A program made the position numbers and the translations under genes. Of a DNA stretch of 64,000 nucleotides, positions 1 through 12,336 are shown one piece after another (the stretch's first letter is position 1; each line of letters begins with the position of its first letter). A model generated the notes under the pieces. It was not told the DNA's origin and did no database searches. It worked only from the letters and a program-made list of their open reading frames with translations. Source of the stretch: Flammula alnicola (lineage: Eukaryota > Basidiomycota > Agaricomycetes > Agaricales > Strophariaceae); NCBI GenBank assembly GCA_015499995.1, contig JADNRV010000002.1, positions 1,355,520 to 1,419,519 on the forward strand. Direction: 5' to 3'.

Positions 1-3000
1 CGGCTCTTCCTCGTCATCTTCAATGATGGTCCCAGTTTCTCGGCCAATCTTGTCAGAGGTGACATCTCCTTCAGCTTCGATATCCTCACCATACGATTCT
101 GCGAGGGTGGATTCGGTGCCAAATGATCTCAGATGCCTCGACTTGGCGGCATCACTCGGTCTCCTTGATCGAGAACCAGACACATTGGATAGGCGGCTAT
201 GGGGTCGCGAGCTACCATAGTCTGAATCGTCGATCTCAACGGCCATAGAAGCTAATGCCCTTTCTATCTGAGCTTCAACCTCTGCCACCATCTCCGCACG
301 TTCTTGTTCCATTCTATCCATAGTTTCTTTCATCCGTTCTAGCTCAAGTGTGGCCTCTTTATGAGCGCTCTCAGTATCACGCAGTTCTATTTTGTTCAAA
401 TAAGCGAACGAGGATGCAGTCAATAAGTGCAACTCACGATTTTGGAGCTTGGTCTTTTCAACAGCGGTTAGGGTAACAAGACCAGAAAGTCGCTTGGTCT
501 CTCTCTGCTCTTTGTTAATCTTTGATCTCAGTTGATTGGCTTCGGCGCTGAGCTTCTCTGCATATTGCTCGAAGGTAACAAACTTGTCTCGCCACAAATC
601 TGATTCAGTCATCAGGAAGTTAAGACGACGAGAAAGGCGACCGATTTTGGTTTCGAGGTCGTCTCGAGCGTCGACAAACGCGGTCGCACGTTTACGAATG
701 GAATGCTGGATGAGTTGTTCCGCAGCGGTCAACTGAGGAGGCCGCCTGGGCGTGCCGAACATGCCAATCCGCTTCAAGAACGAGGGCTTCTTGAACTAAA
801 AGAAAGGTAAGCAAGAGCCGTCTAATTCGGTAGGAAAATGACAGACCTTGTCTGCGAGGACGCTATCAAATGCTTGGATGATACGGGTCGAATGCCACCA
901 TTCCGGAGGCTTGATTTGATCCGCGACAGCAGCGGATGAAGCCCCACGCTTCGCCTGTATTTTGCAAACAGGCCGGAATCGTCCAGCTGGGAAAGCCTCT
1001 TTGAATTCGCTATGGAACGCGGCATGAGCAATAGCCGCAGTGAAAGGCAAGTATGCATGCATACCTTGGAACAGAGTGATCAGGATGGTAGTGAGATTCA
1101 AAAGCAGCTAGAAGTCTTTGACGATATCTTTCTCGTTGTTGTTTAACGGACACAACATTCGGCGGAGGCGACGGACAACTCCTGAGAAACAGTCAGTGAT
1201 CTATCTCATAGGAAAATGAAATGGGTAATATACAAGTAATTTATATCCCTGTTTTTGAAGATGAAAAGACGATCAGAATAAAGGGAAGTAACAAAACCAC
1301 GGTTCAAACTCACAAGTCACATACGCAAACCTCAGGCGCGGGCCTGACACTGTACCTCGCCTCAGTGGCAAGACCCATAATCCACGGACCAGGGTCGTCG
1401 ATGTAGATCTTCGCATCCCGAGAATGGACTGCGGGCAAAGCAATGCCATTCCAGCCTCGAAGCTCGACGAGATACTTGATTGTTGAGACTGCAATCTATT
1501 GGACTGTCAGTCAGAGAGAGACGAATGACTTGAGAGGAAGACATACTCCGAGCATCGCAGGATATCTAGAAAAGAAGATAACTCTCCCAGTGGGAGCAAG
1601 GGCAATCTGAGTGCACGAAATTCAGTAATTGCTTTATGAAATCCGACGATGGGGATCTAACCTCGCAAATAGTTAGAATATTGTCGATATTCAAACATTT
1701 GAAGAGAGGCCACATAGTGAAGTTGATGTCAACCAAACCTCGACCAAAATCAAGACCACCTGGGAAACGAGCAATGACTTCCAAGTTGGAGTCGCTGCCA
1801 TCATTCTTTGGACTGGCGTCGAGCTTGATTACGTCTCCTGCTCGAGGGGCAGGATGGGCGAGGATCTTGGAGATCTGAAGGGTGTGCGATTGAACATCCT
1901 TGGAAAAACGGGCCCATGAAAGAGTGAGGTAGTCTCTCATCAAGTCATAGACAGGATGACGAGAGACGAGAGCTTCAATAAAAGAAAGAAAGTGAGTACA
2001 ATGACAATGACAATGCAATTGACAGACTAGACTTACTTAGAGCATACGGAAGCCAGAAAACAGTGTCTCCTGGTAAAAATAGAGTGCTTTCACCAGGGCC
2101 ATGGCCAACAGTACTAGCAACCTCGAAGTCACTCTCACTCATGGCACCCTCAGCTTCTGTCTCGCCATCAGTCTCTGTGTCAGCCCAAGGGCCACGAGAG
2201 CTCCTCTTGGCATTCCGTCGAGCTTGACTGGTGGGATCTTGGGTATCACTCGCTGACCCTGAAATGTCGGCTCTGAGGTTCTTCAGGCGGGCTGTGACGG
2301 CAGACTGAGCAGACTCCTTTCGTGATCTGCCAGCTTCCAGGGTGCGCCTTATGGCATTGCTACGCTCGGCATCGGCGTGCGACCAGACGGTCAAACAAAC
2401 GCCGTAGTATGCAACGGTGTTGCTTGTTGATGGGTTCATATCACCCGAGGTGGCGCCTGATACACCTGCAGGGGTGCTGTGGGAGCCGTGTCCCAAAAGG
2501 CTCGGGGGCCCGAGATAAGCAGAGGATGGGCGCGCAAATGGGTCGTCACTGTATGGGTATGCAAAGGTTGCAGCAGAGGATCGGTTATCTGCGTTTGAAA
2601 GCACAGAAGCGCGAAGGAGATCGCCTGAGGGCGTTGGCGCAAGGGGGGTATTAGGTGCAGGTAAATTAAAAGTGAATGTGTGGATCGTCGACGCTGGTTG
2701 GAGCGTCGATGCGATAACCTCGACTTCGCGAGTAAATGAAAGCTAGCTCAACTAATAAACATCTTGCACACCACAAGTTGCAAATTTTACTCACTTTGAG
2801 AGCCTTGGATAACATTTTTCCAACCTCTTGTTTACTGAGAGCGCCCGCTCCCTTCATGATTTCTTCACTTTTCCCGCCGCGTTTCTTCTTCTTCCCCCCT
2901 CCAGCACCGGGACTCACGGTGCTTCCGAGGACCTCTGGCCTCCACCAGCGGTTTACGGCACTATCGCTGTGATGTAAACCCAAGACAGAATCTGGGTCTG

Positions 3001-3574
3001 CGAGGGTCCAGGTGTGGGGTGATTTTGGCAAACCAGACACGACATAGAGCGAAGTTAGGGGCAAAGTGGGCACGTATGAGGCAACGGGGGGTGGGTCGCG
3101 CAGTGAGCGAGTAGACACGATGGAATTGCGGGCAGAGGCGGGGATGGGCTCCATGCTTTTCCGGTGTCTAATACCCAGAATCCTTGATGCCTTATCGGGT
3201 CGCGCAGGAGCGAGGGCGTTGGGACTAGAGACAGCAGGTGTTGTGACTGTGATATAGTCTAGTTCGTCTGCAAGGGCGGCGTCGGTGTCGGGGGGTGGGG
3301 CTGAGGTAGTCGGGGAGGTGGGAGAAGAAAGAAGGTGGTTTTGAACAGAGATGTTAATGATCGGAGGATTCGTATCGTGAGTACCTGAGCTTGAGGACCG
3401 CCCAACGTCTTTTTTGGGCTCCAACTTCTGCGACGACTTGTATGCGCCAGTTCGACTTTTCTTGGAAATTTCGAGTGACTGGTCAGAAAAGCGAGATTTG
3501 AGGACTCTTTCGGACGGTATTGGACTTGCAGCGACAGCTGTCGCTGGCACCCCTGGTCTTCTAGCAGAAGACAT
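1..3574 (-). CDS. DENN-domain protein (Rab GEF-like), 3' end beyond window
   Basis: Multi-exon minus-strand gene. The ATG is at 3574 and the C-terminus runs off the left edge, where the frame is still open in an acidic tail. The first ~300 residues are Ser/Pro-rich and low-complexity. A short upstream-DENN-like segment follows near 2660. The central DENN core (about 2050-1200) includes YALTLVSRHPVYDLMRDYL, FPGGLDFGRGLVDINFTMW and YLVELRGWNGIALPAVHSR. After the core comes GMHAYLPFTAAIAHAAFH, then a long coiled coil rich in Glu, Lys and Arg (about 770-250), then a Ser/Arg-rich stretch. DENN proteins are known as exchange factors for Rab GTPases in membrane traffic; which Rab this one serves cannot be read here. 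The coiled coil after the DENN core suggests dimerisation or tethering (inference). Confidence in the family is high; exact exon edges were not all resolved. Confidence 0.85.
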
Positions 3575-4894
3575 ATGGAGAGACTGACGGTGAATAGCTA
3601 CAAAATAGAGAAGGAGTGTGTAGTTTGTGTAGAAGAGAATGGATATCGCAGTTGAGAACGTCGTTTACGCGATTCCTCGGAAATGTGTATTTACATGTAT
3701 CCTACTTTCTTTTTTTTGGTACATGGTCCCAAAACATATCAGCTCAGGGTCTTGCCCTTTTTACTAACGCCGACCAGTATACCGTCACGATATGCCCTTC
3801 CCGCCAGCTTCAATGGGCTGCTCCAGCTCATAGAGACCATTAGCGGCCCCAGCGGGGAGATTCTCCACGTCCATATCCATAGTTTCATGGCTCGCGCATC
3901 GTGCCGGACGGCGGAGAGACTGAGAAAGAGTATTCGCGACGGGAAGAATGAACGCGACCACGTGACATTTTGGATCTCGATTGGGCGATCCACGTCGATC
4001 CATCAACAAACATTCCCTGACCTGGGAAAAAAAAGGACGGAATCTCTCACACATGCCCCACTGGGCGCCTTCTAGAATGTGTAGATCAGACATAAAACAT
4101 CTCGCTCAAGGTGGGCGGGAAACGGCGGGGGCTTGCAACCCCCTCTCTTGTACGCCAAGTACTGCTGCTAATGGAATGCGGAGAACGTTCCGGTGAGTTG
4201 AATTAAAAGCCTCCTTCCGCTACCTTGACAACGCTCGAGCGACACCCATATAGACTCATCGACTCCTTTTTTTGGGTCTGCGCTCTACAGCCACGGACAT
4301 GAAGTGAAAATGAAAAGCTGTCCCACATTCAATTCAGAGCTATTCTGAGCCCAAAAAAAAATTCATACCGGTAAAAGTGTTTTCCGACCACGAAACACCG
4401 ATTTTGCGTGACGAACAGTACGTATGATACTCTACATAAGTATGCTGCATTTAAGATCTTTTTCCAGGCTTCTTCCAAGCTTCTTCAAACCAGAATTCGG
4501 CAGCTCAGGCAGGGCCTGGCAGGCTCAGGCTCAATCAATTCCCCTGCCCATGTGAAACATGAGGGACGATCAATGAGACTATGCTGAACAGGGCTGTTCA
4601 CTTAGTCTCCTTTACAGACTCCTTAGTGATGATCAATACTGTTTACTATCAGTTTCACAAAAAGCCCGACATCGTTTTCAAATGTTCTTCCCTCTCCACC
4701 AATTGTTTTTGTGAAGAATACCGAAGAGTGCCATGACAAAGGAGTAGAGAATTTCAAATGTATCAAGATTCATTGAGATGAGAAAAACGACACACTTACA
4801 ACCCATGTATACAGTACAAGGTTCGAGTTGAACAAGGTCTATTGAAATCTTGCATTATTCATTATAATATATAAAATATACATCCAGTAAATGT
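3575..4894. other. Intergenic, 1.3 kb
   Basis: This gap holds the promoter and 5' leader of the DENN gene and the 3' flank of the transporter gene, both on the minus strand. Small open frames on both strands look random. Around 4498-4537 there is a GC-rich patch in which CAGGC and GGCAGG recur. Around 4860-4880 an AT-rich run lies just past the transporter stop and may belong to its polyadenylation region. No RNA gene or mobile element was recognised. Confidence 0.5.
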
Positions 4895-7057
4895 TCAGTC
4901 CCTCCGCGTAAATACATTCCTGAGCCACCGCCATCTTTGTCTGCCAGGTGCGCCCCGATTACTGACCCGTAGCTGGGCATCCGAGTCGTCCACAGCACGC
5001 GTTGTCAAAAGATCCGAATTAGCCTCATCCGCTTCCACATCGACTTCCCCGTCGATATCACCCCGACTGCCTCTTGCCAGCCGACTGGTTGCCTCTCCCT
5101 CGCTCATCGTCCGCCTTCTTTCTCGGGCGCCTCCCACGACCTCGCCAACCACATCAGCAAACGAAGGCCTGGGATGTCTCCGCTCGAGGGGCATGATCGT
5201 GAATCCGGGGCTGAGAGGCGACAAGCCGATCTGGAACCCGGTACTGAGCGTCGATACCGTTCCGAGAGGAGGAGAGACAGACGCGAGGGAGGCGTTCGGA
5301 TGAGGATAGGACACGGTACGCGAATGTGCCAGATGTGACGAGGCGACATCAATAGGTCGCCGGGTCAACCGACGCGATGGGATCCGAGGAGCCGTATAAA
5401 GTTGCGTTTCCGCTCGTGGTCGCTTGCCTCGAAGCAGGATTGTACTTCGAGTTAACCGTTGGTCCACTTCTTCCGGTCCGATATCAAGCCCCAATCCAGT
5501 CTGCGCTTGAGGGGTCAAGATATTCGGCAAACTAGATTCGGAGCGCGTCTCTCGGTCCATGGGCACAGGTCCTATATGTGGTCCGACTTGACTCGCCGCT
5601 GCCTGTTGGGTCATAGCTGTCTCAGACAGCCGTGTATCCTCTTCAGTATATTCTTGACGTTCTGAATACATCGCAACGTCCTCGCCTTCCAAGTTGACCA
5701 CTTCTTCATTCCATGTCCCCACATCAACGCCGCCGCCACTGCCGGGTTGGATACTTACTACCCAGACTCCGCATAATAGCACCAAGATACCAAGGCTGAC
5801 GAGACCAAGGTGTAGGGGCGGAATAAGCGAGAACTGGTTGAAATAAACCAGGCCGTTAACGATGGATGACAGGTTGTAGAAACAGAAGGCAGCTGCAAAT
5901 CATTTAGTGTTTAGAGATAGCAGTATAAATATCTTGATAAAACTCACAGGGGCAAACTAAAGTTGGATCAGCCAGAATGAGGGCCTTGTGGAGATACCAC
6001 AGTTGAAGGAGAGCGAAAGCAACCAATCCGAGAAGGAGCACCCATGACTCCCATCGCCAAAATTGGTTATTGCCACCTAAAGTCAGGACGAGCAGTTCAA
6101 CGCCACTCTTTGCGAAAAGCAAGCACATCCCAGAAATGATGCCTGAAAATGAAGCATAGGAAATGGCCAAAAGCAGACGAGTGCGATTGACTGCACGAAG
6201 GGCGGGGTCGTCTGTTTGGTTGTCGTTCGATGGAGGCGAGACGGCTCCTGACTTGGGGTCAATGAGAGGTGTCCGTTCTGTGGCCAATCTCGAGTCGTTT
6301 ACGGCATCGGAGAGGCCAGTCGTTAGGTTTGTAGAGTGGGTCGGTAAATTAATGGTCATGGATGAAGGTGAGACATCGGCAAAGGATGAATCAGATGGGA
6401 ATTCTTTTGCGAGTCGACGAGAAAGAGAGAACTCCGTAAGATGGGTCTGCAAAGGATTGAATAAGTGACCTTAGACATGTAACCAAAAAAATGCGAAGAA
6501 CTTACAATTGCGAGGCAGACGAAGACAACGAAACCCAAAATGGAAAAATATACAATGAATGTCGGCCGTCTAAATAGTTGTAAAAGATCTTCAAGAGAGC
6601 GCGTTTGTTCTGGAACGATGCCAAAGAAGGCTATCAAGATCGCTCCGCCAGCAATAAGGATGGTGCCCAGTATCATCCATGGAGAGAAGACATCTCCTAG
6701 CAGGAGACGGGCAAAAAAGGCATTCCATAGGAGGGATACTGCCCCCAGTGGGGCAAGAATAACGACAGGAAGAGATGCAATTTGGACGAAGGAGCCGAGA
6801 ATATTAGATGAGATGAATATGGCAAATCCAAGCAGCCATAATCTGTCGTATCAGGAAGAATAGTCAGCGCTCAATTTCGAGGAGGAATAAACAGGAAAAT
6901 CGTACGGTCTCCGATGCTCGACGTGTCTACGGTGCTCCGGTAATGATTGGTTCAAGACGTGGCTCTTTCGCTGAATAGTCAGCCCAAGGGATTGAACGAA
7001 AGAGGCAAGTAGGCCGATGATGATGCCGAGGGGTATAGATATGTGGTTGGCGGCCAT
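4895..7057 (-). CDS. NIPA-like magnesium transporter (DUF803 family)
   Basis: Minus-strand multi-exon gene. The ATG at 7057 opens MAANHISIPLGIIIGLLASF; an in-frame upstream extension has only a TTG. The reconstructed protein has about nine hydrophobic helices. Family landmarks include SLGLTIQRKSH, the segment LGSFVQIASLPVVILAPLG, and ALILADPTLVCPSAFCFYN. These match the NIPA/DUF803 family of membrane Mg2+ transporters in the drug/metabolite transporter fold. Between the fourth and fifth helices there is a ~100-residue hydrophilic loop rich in Ser and Thr. After the last helix comes a ~270-residue cytosolic tail (5740-4895), acidic then Ser/Arg-rich, far longer than in animal NIPA proteins. 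Substrate is inferred from the family only. The gene is divergent from HSP104 across a 530-bp gap. Confidence 0.85.
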
Positions 7058-7442
7058 GAGGCTAACGACCTGGTCAAGCAAGACAACAAGGAGAAATAGA
7101 TGGGCGAGGGTTTAGTTCCTCATTGACCAGATCGTCGAGAAGTCGCTGGTTGCGGTGTGAGTGTGGTGAATGCCAAGTCAATGCTGTCTGCCATGCCTGA
7201 TCATCCAAAAGAGGAAGTAGCACGTGATAAATGACAACAAAAAGATGAGAATTTCCGAACAGACTTGGAACCCTCTCAATACCTTTCACGCCAAAGTCCT
7301 GTAGTGCGCGCAATGGTCATACGTACTAGACCACACTGAGGATGTCGACGGCGCTACAGATATTTCAATTGTGTAACAGTCGCCGTCATGGGGCCAGACC
7401 CGGGCCGGCCACAAATGACATCACCATGAATCCAAAAGACCA

Positions 7443-7547
7443 GAAGTTTCGCCCTGGATCGAGACACTTGTAGCAAGATTCAGGTGAGACTAGAGCGTCC
7501 TTCAATTGTCCCCCGTCTTCTACCGCCCCTCGTAATTTCCTATATAA
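7443..7547 (+). promoter_or_regulatory. HSP104 promoter elements: HSE-like pair, STRE-like CCCCT, TATA
   Basis: A GAA-nn-TTC pair, the core of a heat-shock element, is at 7443-7450. CCCCT, the reverse complement of the yeast stress element AGGGG, is at 7526-7530. TATATAA is at 7541-7547, 40 bp before the HSP104 ATG at 7587. Only one inverted HSE unit pair is perfect; a third unit is not clear. Assignment rests on motif matches and on the known stress induction of HSP104 in fungi. Confidence 0.5.
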
Positions 7548-7586
7548 CCGTTTGCGCCCATCGTTATCCCCCACAAAACATTCATC

Positions 7587-10500
7587 ATGACGAGCAATAT
7601 GGAATTCACCGACAAAACACAACAGTCTCTTGCTGAAGCCATTCAGCTTGCGAAGGACTACGCGAATGCACAAGGTATTTGTGTATGTCTGTCTTTCTCT
7701 TATTCTTTTGCTGACTTTCTTTTCTAGTCCACCCGGCCCATTTGGCCTTTGTCCTACTCAATGAAAGCGGCTCTGCGGAAGCATCATCGCCAGGAGCACC
7801 TCCAACCCAGTCCGGAGGTGCTCCACTCTTTGCTTCCGTGGTTTCAAGAGCAGGCGGCGACCCAGTAAGTTAATCGTCCCAACTCTAATTTAAATTTCAG
7901 AGATACTGACACAGCTGTAGGTGGCCGTCAAACGAAGCATACAGAAACTCATCGTTCGCCTCCCAACACAAAGTCCCCCACCAGATGAGACATCACTTTC
8001 ATCTGCTGCCATGAAAATTCTTCGGGAAGCCCACTCTCTTCAAAAGACCATGCATGACTCCTATATCGCCCAAGATCACATTCTCCTTGCTCTCATCCAA
8101 GATCCATCAATAGCAGGCGTCTTGAAGGAGAACAACCTCACCGAAGCAACCCTCAAGACTGCGATCGAGCAGATTCGCGGCAACCGACGGGTCGAGTCTA
8201 AGACAGCCGAGCAAGGTTTCGACGCTCTGCAGAAATACGCCGTCGATCTGACAGCCCTAGCGGAAGAAGGCAAGATCGATCCAGTTATCGGACGAGACAA
8301 CGAAATTCGACGCGCCATTCGTATTCTCTGCCGAAGGTATTTCTTTTTATTTGTATCCAAATACCCATAATACTGATAGTTGTTCCTAGAACGAAAAATA
8401 ACCCGGTCCTCATTGGTGAACCTGGTGTAGGAAAGACAGCCATCGCGGAGGGTCTCGCCCAACGAATCGTCAAGCGAGATGTTCCCGCCAGTCTCATCGC
8501 TCGTCTATACTCCTTGGACATGGGTGCGCTTATGGCAGGTGCCAAGTACAAGGGAGAATACGAAGAGCGTATCAAGTCCGTCCTCAACGAAGTCGAGAAG
8601 GCAGCTGAAGACGGTGGTCCAGGAGTCATCCTCTTCATCGATGAACTGCATCTCATTATGGCCGGTCGAGGAGCGGAAGGCGGAGGCATGGATGCCGGCA
8701 ATCTCTTCAAGCCTCTTCTCGCTCGTGGAAAGTTGAGGTGTATCGGCGCGACTACACTTTCGGAATATCGCAAATACATCGAAACCGACCCCGCTTTGGA
8801 ACGACGGTTCGCCCAGGTCATTGTCAATGAACCCAGTGTTGCAGAAACCATCAGCATTCTGCGTGGTATCCGAGATAAGTACGAAGTCCATCATGGTGTC
8901 CGCATCCTCGATGGCGCCCTCATCACCGCTGCGACATTGGCCCACCGATACTTGACCTCAAGACGACTCCCAGATTCTGCCATTGATCTGGTAGATGAAG
9001 CTTGTGCTAGGTAAGTCTTTTCATTAAATCCATTTTCCCCGGTCTCTCACGTTTATTCCCAGTGTCCGCGTTACCCGAGAAACGGAACCAGAAGCTATCG
9101 ACAAATTACAGCGCAAGAAGCTGGAGCTGGAGGTCGAAATCCATGCTCTGGAGCGCGAGAAGGATGCGGCTAGCAAAGAACGCTTGCAGCTAGCCAGAAA
9201 AGCAATCGCCGAAGTCGAAGACCAACTCCGACCTCTCAAAGCCGTTTACGAGAATGAGAAGCAGCGAGGAGAGGAGATCAATCAGGTCCGAAGGAAAATG
9301 GACGAGTTGAAGGCCAAAGTCGAAGAGGCTGAGCGACGGTAAGTAATCTATTTTTATTTCCTCTTCTCCAGACCTGTCTCAATGCTGAATTCTACAGATA
9401 CGACCTTGCAACTGCGTCCGACATTCGTTACTACGCGATGCCAGATCTCCAAGCCCGACTTGACAAGCTGGAGGCTAAGAAAGCCGCAGAGGACGCTGCT
9501 GCAGGCGGAGGAACGGATACCGTTACTCCAGACCAGATCGCAGAGATTGTCGCGAAGTGGACCAACATTCCTGTCACTCGTCTTGTGACGACCGAGAGGG
9601 ACAAATTACTGAGGTTGGAGAAAGTTCTGTCCGAGAGCGTGGTTGGACAACTTGACGCGGTTAAAGCCGTCGCCAACGCAGTTCGATTGTCGCGCAGTGG
9701 ACTCTCCAACCCCAACCGACCGATTGCCAGCTTCCTGATGGCAGGACCTTCGGGCACGGGTAAAACGCTTATGGCCAAAACAGTAAGCATTTGGTTTTTG
9801 ACTTGTTGTTTGGCGTGGTATTGATCACTTCTATTTCAGCTCGCAACTGTATTATTCGACTCACCCGATACCATGATCCGAATTGACGCCTCTGAATACT
9901 CGGAGAAACATTCGATCTCCCGACTCATCGGTTCTCCTCCGGGCTATGTTGGGTACGATGCCGGAGGTCAACTGACGGAATACATTCGCCGGAAACCTTA
10001 CTCCATTATCCTCATCGACGAAATCGAAAAGGCCTGCCGCGAATTTGTCACCTTGTTCCTCCAAGTTCTGGACGATGGTCGCCTGACCGACGGTCAAGGC
10101 CGCATTGTTGATATGCGGAATACTGTTATCATGATGACGTCCAATCTGGGCGCGGCGTATCTCAATGAAATGGGCGCAGGACCCGTCAACCCCGAGACTA
10201 AGTCACTTGTCATGGGGGCTATTCAAGCACACTTCCCACCCGAGTTCATCAATCGCATTGATGACATCGTGATTTTCGTGAGTATCCATGTATTTATTTT
10301 ATCAACTTGCCATCATGTGCTGACTTTATCTCTTTTCAGCGTGCACTGTCTCACAAAGATATCCTCAAGATTGTCGACATCCGTCTTAAGGAAGTCAACG
10401 AGCGCCTTGCGGACCGCAAGATCACCCTCGACGTCGACGCAGAGAGCAAGAACTACCTTATGTCCATTGGGTATTCGCCTGCATATGGTGCTCGACCACT

Positions 10501-10711
10501 GAACCGTGCAATCCAAAGCGAGCTGCTGAATCCGTTGTCGGTTCTCATCTTATCGGGACGCGTGTTAGATGGCGAGACAGTGCGGGTTCGGTTCGATGGA
10601 CCCCACAACCGTATCACCATATTGCCCAACCACGAAGGCACGGCTTCAATGGACGTGGACGCCGACGATCTCACGGAGGACGACGATATTGAGATCGAAG
10701 AAATGGATTAA
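7587..10711 (+). CDS. HSP104: Hsp104/ClpB disaggregase
   Basis: AAA+ disaggregase that threads aggregated proteins through a hexameric pore together with Hsp70. The ATG at 7587 opens [19 protein letters not shown], the Clp N-domain. Six or more short introns follow. NBD1 carries Walker A GEPGVGKT (about 8417-8440), the pore loop KYKGEYEER and Walker B FIDELH. The middle coiled coil runs about 9080-9480. NBD2 carries Walker A GPSGTGKT (about 9747-9770), pore loop [11 protein letters not shown], Walker B LIDEIEK, sensor MMTSNLG and the arginine-finger segment [13 protein letters not shown]. The protein is about 900 residues, normal for Hsp104, and ends in the acidic tail [10 protein letters not shown] typical of the cytosolic fungal form rather than mitochondrial Hsp78. 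No lesion seen. HSE-like and STRE-like sites lie upstream. Confidence 0.97.
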
Positions 10712-11061
10712 ATGACTTCCACTAATAGAGGGGACCTCTGACGGACTTTGACATCTCAAACCTCAAACTTGTATCTACACAATTGCATTCACTTCAAAAT
10801 CTGTAATATTATCTACATGTAGTTTTAGTTGTATTATGCAGGGCTCAGCACAATTTTTTCGCACCACATTATGAATCCAGATTTCTCTTGAAACTTTGCG
10901 GGAGCCTTCTAAGGATTGGCGAGGCGACATGGTGGTAAGGATGTGGATGATGTGAACGGAGCGAAGCGGACTTTTCGACTTCCAAAAGAGGAAAATAGAG
11001 ACAGTTGCCAGAGTTGAAGTCGTTTCGGACGTTGAACGTTTCGCTTTACCACACATCCACC
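10712..11061. other. Intergenic between HSP104 and NDUFS6
   Basis: 350 bp holding the HSP104 3' flank and the NDUFS6 promoter. An upstream open frame joins NDUFS6 in frame from an ATG at 11005 and would add 19 residues, but the start at 11062 gives a better mitochondrial presequence. Nothing else recognised. Confidence 0.5.
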
Positions 11062-11809
11062 ATGCTTGGCCGTCGCGCTCTTCCAACTCTCAGCAATGCA
11101 TTGAAGGGCATCACACGTTCTGCCTCATCATCGACTTCCGCTGCTGCTGTCAAAGCCAACGACGCAGCTATCTCCACCAAGAAGGATGCACCAGTGACTG
11201 TGCAACAAGCTCCCAACTATCCTACCACCTGGTCAACAAGCCAGGCGCCTCGTCCTGGCGCCGGCTCTGGCCCACGATTCGAGCAAACCGCTATGGAATT
11301 CCAGCCTTATCCGCTGAGCGCGATGGAACTCGTCTCGCAGGAGCCAGTACGCCTCGTACAAGGACGGAAAGCGACTTGTGACGGAGGTAAGTAGGACCCT
11401 CACCAATTTCCGCGGGCTGCATCAGTTCTCTGACGTGTTTTGGCTGTATGATTGTTCGGAAATTAGGAGGAGGTCCCTTGGGTCACCCCAAAATTTACAT
11501 TAACCTGGTATGTACAAGTAACGCCGGGTTCCCGTCGTTGCTGCGTAATGTCTCGTAAATTTGCTCTCCGTTCTTACACCTATCCGACAGGATCAACCAG
11601 GACCTCGTCCATGCGGGTATGTAAAACCCTGTCGTTATCTACCTTTGTGGGCAAAAGTAACTGAATGTATGGCTACATTGCCGCCGTTTCTCTCTGAAGA
11701 TACTGGTATGTGTGCTTCTCATCCCATTTTGGTTGTACGTCTTTGCCCATCGTGACTGGTTCATTTCAGTGGTATACGGTTCGAACAAGACCCCCATCAT
11801 CACCATTGA
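11062..11809 (+). CDS. Mitochondrial complex I 13-kDa subunit (NDUFS6, zf-CHCC)
   Basis: Accessory subunit of NADH:ubiquinone oxidoreductase that binds one zinc ion. Five coding exons: 11062-11386, 11467-11507, 11591-11616, 11700-11705 and 11770-11809. The N-terminus MLGRRALPTLSNALKGITR is Arg-rich, lacks acidic residues and fits a mitochondrial targeting peptide. The zf-CHCC domain reads CDGGGGPLGHPKIYINL, then DQPGPRPCGYCGIRF. The tail ends EQDPHHHH. The fourth exon is only 6 nt (ATACTG) and encodes Tyr-Cys, giving the last zinc ligand; without it the frame is kept but the finger is broken. Family identity is certain; exon edges follow GT-AG rules and the conserved motif. Confidence 0.93.
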
Positions 11810-12336
11810 TAGTCCATCACCATCTGCTGTCACTGTCATATCAAACAATAGAAATGCAAATTGCTTGAGATTCCTAAGATTCGAAATGTCAATAACGTGG
11901 GACGCCGCGGCAACCAAATTGAGGCCTGGTGGTGTATCCCTTCTGGATTATCCAGCTCTCCAGCTTTGTTGTTACAAGCCAGAGAGCATAAAAATACATA
12001 TTGTCTGTCTACTACTATAAGTAGCTTCCGGCTTTGGATAGTGCAACTAGAGAAAAGTAAGTATGGTACGAGTGGAAAAACGACAAATTACTAGAAATGC
12101 AAAAACAGAGAAGCTAGAGCCAATGGTTCATTATGTGTACGCCGCTGATACAACCTCCTGGGTACAATGGGACAAATGAATGATGAGTGTTTGAGTGCGG
12201 GGAGAAATGTAGACAATGATTGTGGCAAAACTGACAAGACCGAAGAACGAAACAGAGAACAGGAACAAAGAGAAACACGAATAAGCCAAGGGAGTGTGTC
12301 TAGCAGAAGATCAAGCATCTTCTGGCATTGTGAAAA
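11810..12336. other. Convergent 3' gap between NDUFS6 and the kinase
   Basis: About 530 bp between two convergent stop codons. It holds both 3' untranslated regions. Short open frames on each strand have no recognisable product. No repeat or RNA gene seen. Confidence 0.5.

Noticed and set aside
4815..4830. GGTTCGAG as a possible tRNA B box
   Set aside because: The B-box consensus continues with TCC; here it does not, and no matching A box or cloverleaf lies upstream.
8285..8857. 190-codon minus-strand frame across HSP104
   Set aside because: Antisense shadow of a strongly conserved coding region; composition follows from HSP104 codons.
11616..11770. One long intron in NDUFS6 without the 6-nt exon
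   Set aside because: It keeps frame but removes the Tyr-Cys of a zinc site that is conserved in the family, while a perfect AG-exon-GT micro-exon is present.
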